A stretch of 8,747 nucleotides of DNA from Verrucomicrobia bacterium TMED44 (GTDB lineage: Bacteria > Verrucomicrobiota > Verrucomicrobiia > Opitutales > Seribacteraceae), in the NCBI GenBank assembly GCA_002168015.1, contig NHCX01000055.1, positions 1-8,747 on the forward strand, read 5' to 3'. A program made the position numbers and the translations under genes. The notes under the pieces were generated by a model, which made no database searches, was not told the DNA's origin, and worked only from the letters and a program-made list of their open reading frames with translations. Positions within the stretch are counted from its first letter, which is position 1, and each line of letters begins with the position of its first letter. Shown here piece by piece: positions 7,049 to 8,747 of the stretch.

Positions 7049-7465
7049 TTACTCAGGCCTTTCCAAAGCATTAATAATAACCTTGGATTTCTCGCTGGTT
7101 CCACCAATTGCTCTGTACACATCGAACATAACAGACTGAGGAACTGTACCGTCTGCACGAACAGTGGTTGGTTTAGCGGGATCCCGTGCAATCACCTTTG
7201 GGATCTGTGTAAAATCAATGGGGCGTTCACCATCGTAAGGAACCTGTCCCAATTCTGGAGAGTCTTTAATGGTAAACATGTTGCTGGGCTCGGGGTTTTC
7301 TACCAGTTTTGCATTTTGAGCGACGGGCATCCCTTCCAACTTCATGTATCTTTCTGAAATTTTATTAGCAACAACCATGAAGAATACAATCAGGAGAAAG
7401 ACCACATCGATCATCGGGGTCAGGTCCGGACTGTCATTAGACGCTGGTGCTTCATAACCTTTCAT
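7049..7465 (-). CDS. ExbD/TolR biopolymer transport protein (first copy)
   Basis: 138 residues. The membrane helix begins at SPDLTPMIDVVFLLIVFFMV; D20 is the conserved proton-path Asp. The periplasmic domain carries the standard RADGTVPQSVMFDVYRAI pattern (about 103-120) followed by KSKVIINALERPE. It lies 31 bases after the tolQ/exbB-like gene and 3 bases before the second exbD gene, so the three form an obvious module. The partner of such modules may be TonB, a Tol-like apparatus or a gliding-type machine; none of TonB, TolA, TolB or Pal is in view, so the target is unknown. The N-terminus before the helix is short and polar, consistent with the usual cytoplasmic tail. Confidence 0.94.
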   Translation of the reverse strand: MKGYEAPASNDSPDLTPMIDVVFLLIVFFMVVANKISERYMKLEGMPVAQNAKLVENPEPSNMFTIKDSPELGQVPYDGERPIDFTQIPKVIARDPAKPTTVRADGTVPQSVMFDVYRAIGGTSEKSKVIINALERPE

Positions 7466-7496
7466 CTTAAAATCAGCAAAGAAATGTTATGGGTGA

Positions 7497-8324
7497 TTAT
7501 TGCGGTACCGGAGGTGCTCCAGGAGCTTCAAGCTCTTCTCCTTGTTCCTCTTCATAATATTCACCCTCTTGCTCGCCACCTTCTGCGTCAAATCCTCCAC
7601 GGGCCGCTCTAACTAATGTGAATACCATATCTCCTGCTGTTTGATTGACCGCAGCAGCAATATTACCAAATTTTGTTTTGAAAAGAAAGTATGAGATGAG
7701 GGTAGGTATGGCAACCACCAGACCTGCAGCAGTTGTCCAAAGTGCACTACCGATATTTCCGGCCATTTGTTGACTTGAATCTCCTCCCATTCCTGCCTCG
7801 GCAAGAACATTGAAAGCTCCAATCATACCACTTACCGTACCGAGTAGACCAATCATGGGTGCAATAGATCCAATTGTATTTAACATATTTATCCAAGTGA
7901 AAGGTTTTGCCAATTCAAGGGCCGAAGCTTCCTCCAATCCTTTTTCTATGGATTCAATATCCAGTTCATCATCCTGAATTCTTTCAAGCCCACCTTTAAG
8001 AACGCCAGTTACTGGAAGTTTATACTGGTCGCACAAAGCTTTCGCCCCTTCAATATTTAAGCTTTGTAGCTCCTGCATAATGGGTTGTACCACATCATCT
8101 TTAATGAAAGCTTTCCTGCGAATCGCGATACTGTTGTAGATGATCAGGGTGAATCCACCAATCACCATAATTGCAAACGGTGCCATGAAGATTCCAAGTG
8201 AATCAACAAGCTGGTCTCCAAAGCTTTTCGTTTGGGCTTGGGCAACCGTGACCAGAAGATCCGGACAGAGCATTGCAAAAAAGATTGAAAGAAAGAAAAA
8301 GGTGCGTGGGTTTCCAAGTTTCAT
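7497..8324 (-). CDS. MotA/TolQ/ExbB proton channel protein with signal peptide and acidic tail
   Basis: 275 residues, inner-membrane channel of the ExbB/TolQ type, expected to form a pentamer around two ExbD helices. Order: Sec-type signal peptide (about 1-30, ending VAQAQ), first transmembrane helix (about 45-66), cytoplasmic helical domain (70-145), second helix starting at 148 with the family signature IGLLGTVSGMIGAF (158-171), third helix about 194-215, then a cytoplasmic C-terminus. The tail (246-266) has 11 acidic residues and no Lys or Arg, and the protein ends in APGAPPVPQ. The signal peptide is normal in ExbB-like proteins of Bacteroidota and PVC bacteria but absent from E. coli ExbB and TolQ. 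The ATG has no Shine-Dalgarno. Neighbours are two ExbD genes downstream and a TPR-like gene 69 bases upstream. I found no convincing promoter in that gap. Confidence 0.95.
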   Translation of the reverse strand: MKLGNPRTFFFLSIFFAMLCPDLLVTVAQAQTKSFGDQLVDSLGIFMAPFAIMVIGGFTLIIYNSIAIRRKAFIKDDVVQPIMQELQSLNIEGAKALCDQYKLPVTGVLKGGLERIQDDELDIESIEKGLEEASALELAKPFTWINMLNTIGSIAPMIGLLGTVSGMIGAFNVLAEAGMGGDSSQQMAGNIGSALWTTAAGLVVAIPTLISYFLFKTKFGNIAAAVNQTAGDMVFTLVRAARGGFDAEGGEQEGEYYEEEQGEELEAPGAPPVPQ

Positions 8325-8393
8325 AGATGTTTTAATAATAGTAGTAAGAAAGTCGTAAATTTAATTTCAGGTCAATAACAGGATTTTAAAGAT

Positions 8394-8747
8394 TTAACCC
8401 GGTGGTGGTAACTTGGCTAATCTTTCTTGACTCTTTTTTTCCCATTTTGTGGATTTGTAAAAGATCATCACTTGCTTGTAAACATTGCGGGCAGCATCAT
8501 TGAGTTCTAAATTTTCATAAGCTTCTGCGGCCATGATCAGAGATTCAGGAAGCCAATCCAATCCAACCCTGGCCGTGACAATGCCTTCGGTAACTTCCAG
8601 GACTGACTGCCGGTAAAAGTCCGCAGATTCAACTTGTTTACCCGCTGCCTCGTATTGCCGAGCATATTGTACCCTGATTAAAGAACGAATAAGTTTGTAT
8701 AAAGAATATTCATTGGATTGCCGGGCAGGTGGTTTTTCATCAATTTT
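8394..8747 (-). CDS. TPR-like protein, C-terminal 117 residues
   Basis: Partial: the start lies beyond the right edge, and the visible 117 codons have no in-frame stop until TAA at 8394-8396. The chain is strongly helical with TPR-type spacing of Ala, Tyr and Leu: VQYARQYEAAGKQ, DFYRQSVLEV, DWLPESLIMAAEAYENL and LNDAARNVYKQVMIFYKST. The last visible unit (SLIMAAEAYENLELNDAARN) fits a degenerate tetratricopeptide repeat of the type seen in secreted outer-membrane-assembly or sel1-like helpers. It ends in the short polar tail KLPPPG. It precedes the TolQ-ExbD-ExbD genes in the same direction by 69 bases, and TPR genes beside such channels are frequent in Planctomycetota and Verrucomicrobiota. 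It is probably a periplasmic scaffold for the channel complex. Signal peptide and full domain count cannot be seen. It has no start codon in the window. Confidence 0.72.
   Translation of the reverse strand, partial: KIDEKPPARQSNEYSLYKLIRSLIRVQYARQYEAAGKQVESADFYRQSVLEVTEGIVTARVGLDWLPESLIMAAEAYENLELNDAARNVYKQVMIFYKSTKWEKKSQERLAKLPPPG

Noticed and set aside
8325..8393. Promoter for the TolQ/ExbB gene (TTGACC on the minus strand at 8375-8370)
   Set aside because: At a 17-base spacing the -10 position reads CTTTCT, a poor match; AT-rich sequence alone is not enough.
1..8747. CRISPR arrays, tRNA or rRNA genes, transposons, toxin-antitoxin or defence genes
   Set aside because: No regularly spaced repeats, cloverleaf sequences, transposase motifs or defence-type domains were seen on either strand.

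Overview
The window looks like chromosomal DNA of a member of the PVC group (Planctomycetota/Verrucomicrobiota), most likely a marine Verrucomicrobiota. The main reason is the adjacent pair of a DUF1549/DUF1553 (PSD1-type) protein and a Tat-exported DUF1501 protein, a hallmark of these phyla. A DUF1080 lipoprotein, a signal-peptide-bearing TolQ/ExbB homologue, moderate G+C and the rarity of Shine-Dalgarno sequences fit the same picture. The phylum call is inference from gene content only. No rRNA, tRNA, CRISPR array, insertion sequence or phage gene was seen.

Plus strand, bases 1-4468: the C-terminal part of a DUF1549/DUF1553 protein, cut by the left edge, carries a carbohydrate-binding-like beta domain between its two named domains. 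Two bases later comes the DUF1501 protein. A 69-base spacer with a perfect 6-bp hairpin leads to rlmN, the radical-SAM methyltransferase for 23S rRNA A2503 and tRNA A37, with all its catalytic cysteines.

Minus strand, bases 8747-4515: eight genes run in one direction and converge on rlmN. In transcription order they are a TPR-like protein cut by the right edge, a MotA/TolQ/ExbB channel protein, two different ExbD/TolR proteins, a glyoxalase-I-like VOC protein, a gluconokinase, a DUF1080 lipoprotein and a small exported coiled-coil protein of unknown family. Gaps are short (a 4-base overlap up to 69 bases), so most are probably co-transcribed.

Working hypothesis: the TPR protein, TolQ and the two ExbD proteins form a proton-motive-force-driven envelope machine (TonB-type energisation or a Tol-like role). 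The genes behind it deal with sugar products: a surface DUF1080 lipoprotein, a cytoplasmic gluconate kinase and a methylglyoxal-type detoxification enzyme. A wholly new system is not evident. The most open items are the unrecognised exported protein at 4515-4946, the linkage of a TolQ/ExbD module to sugar-acid genes, and the domain insertion in the PSD1-type protein.
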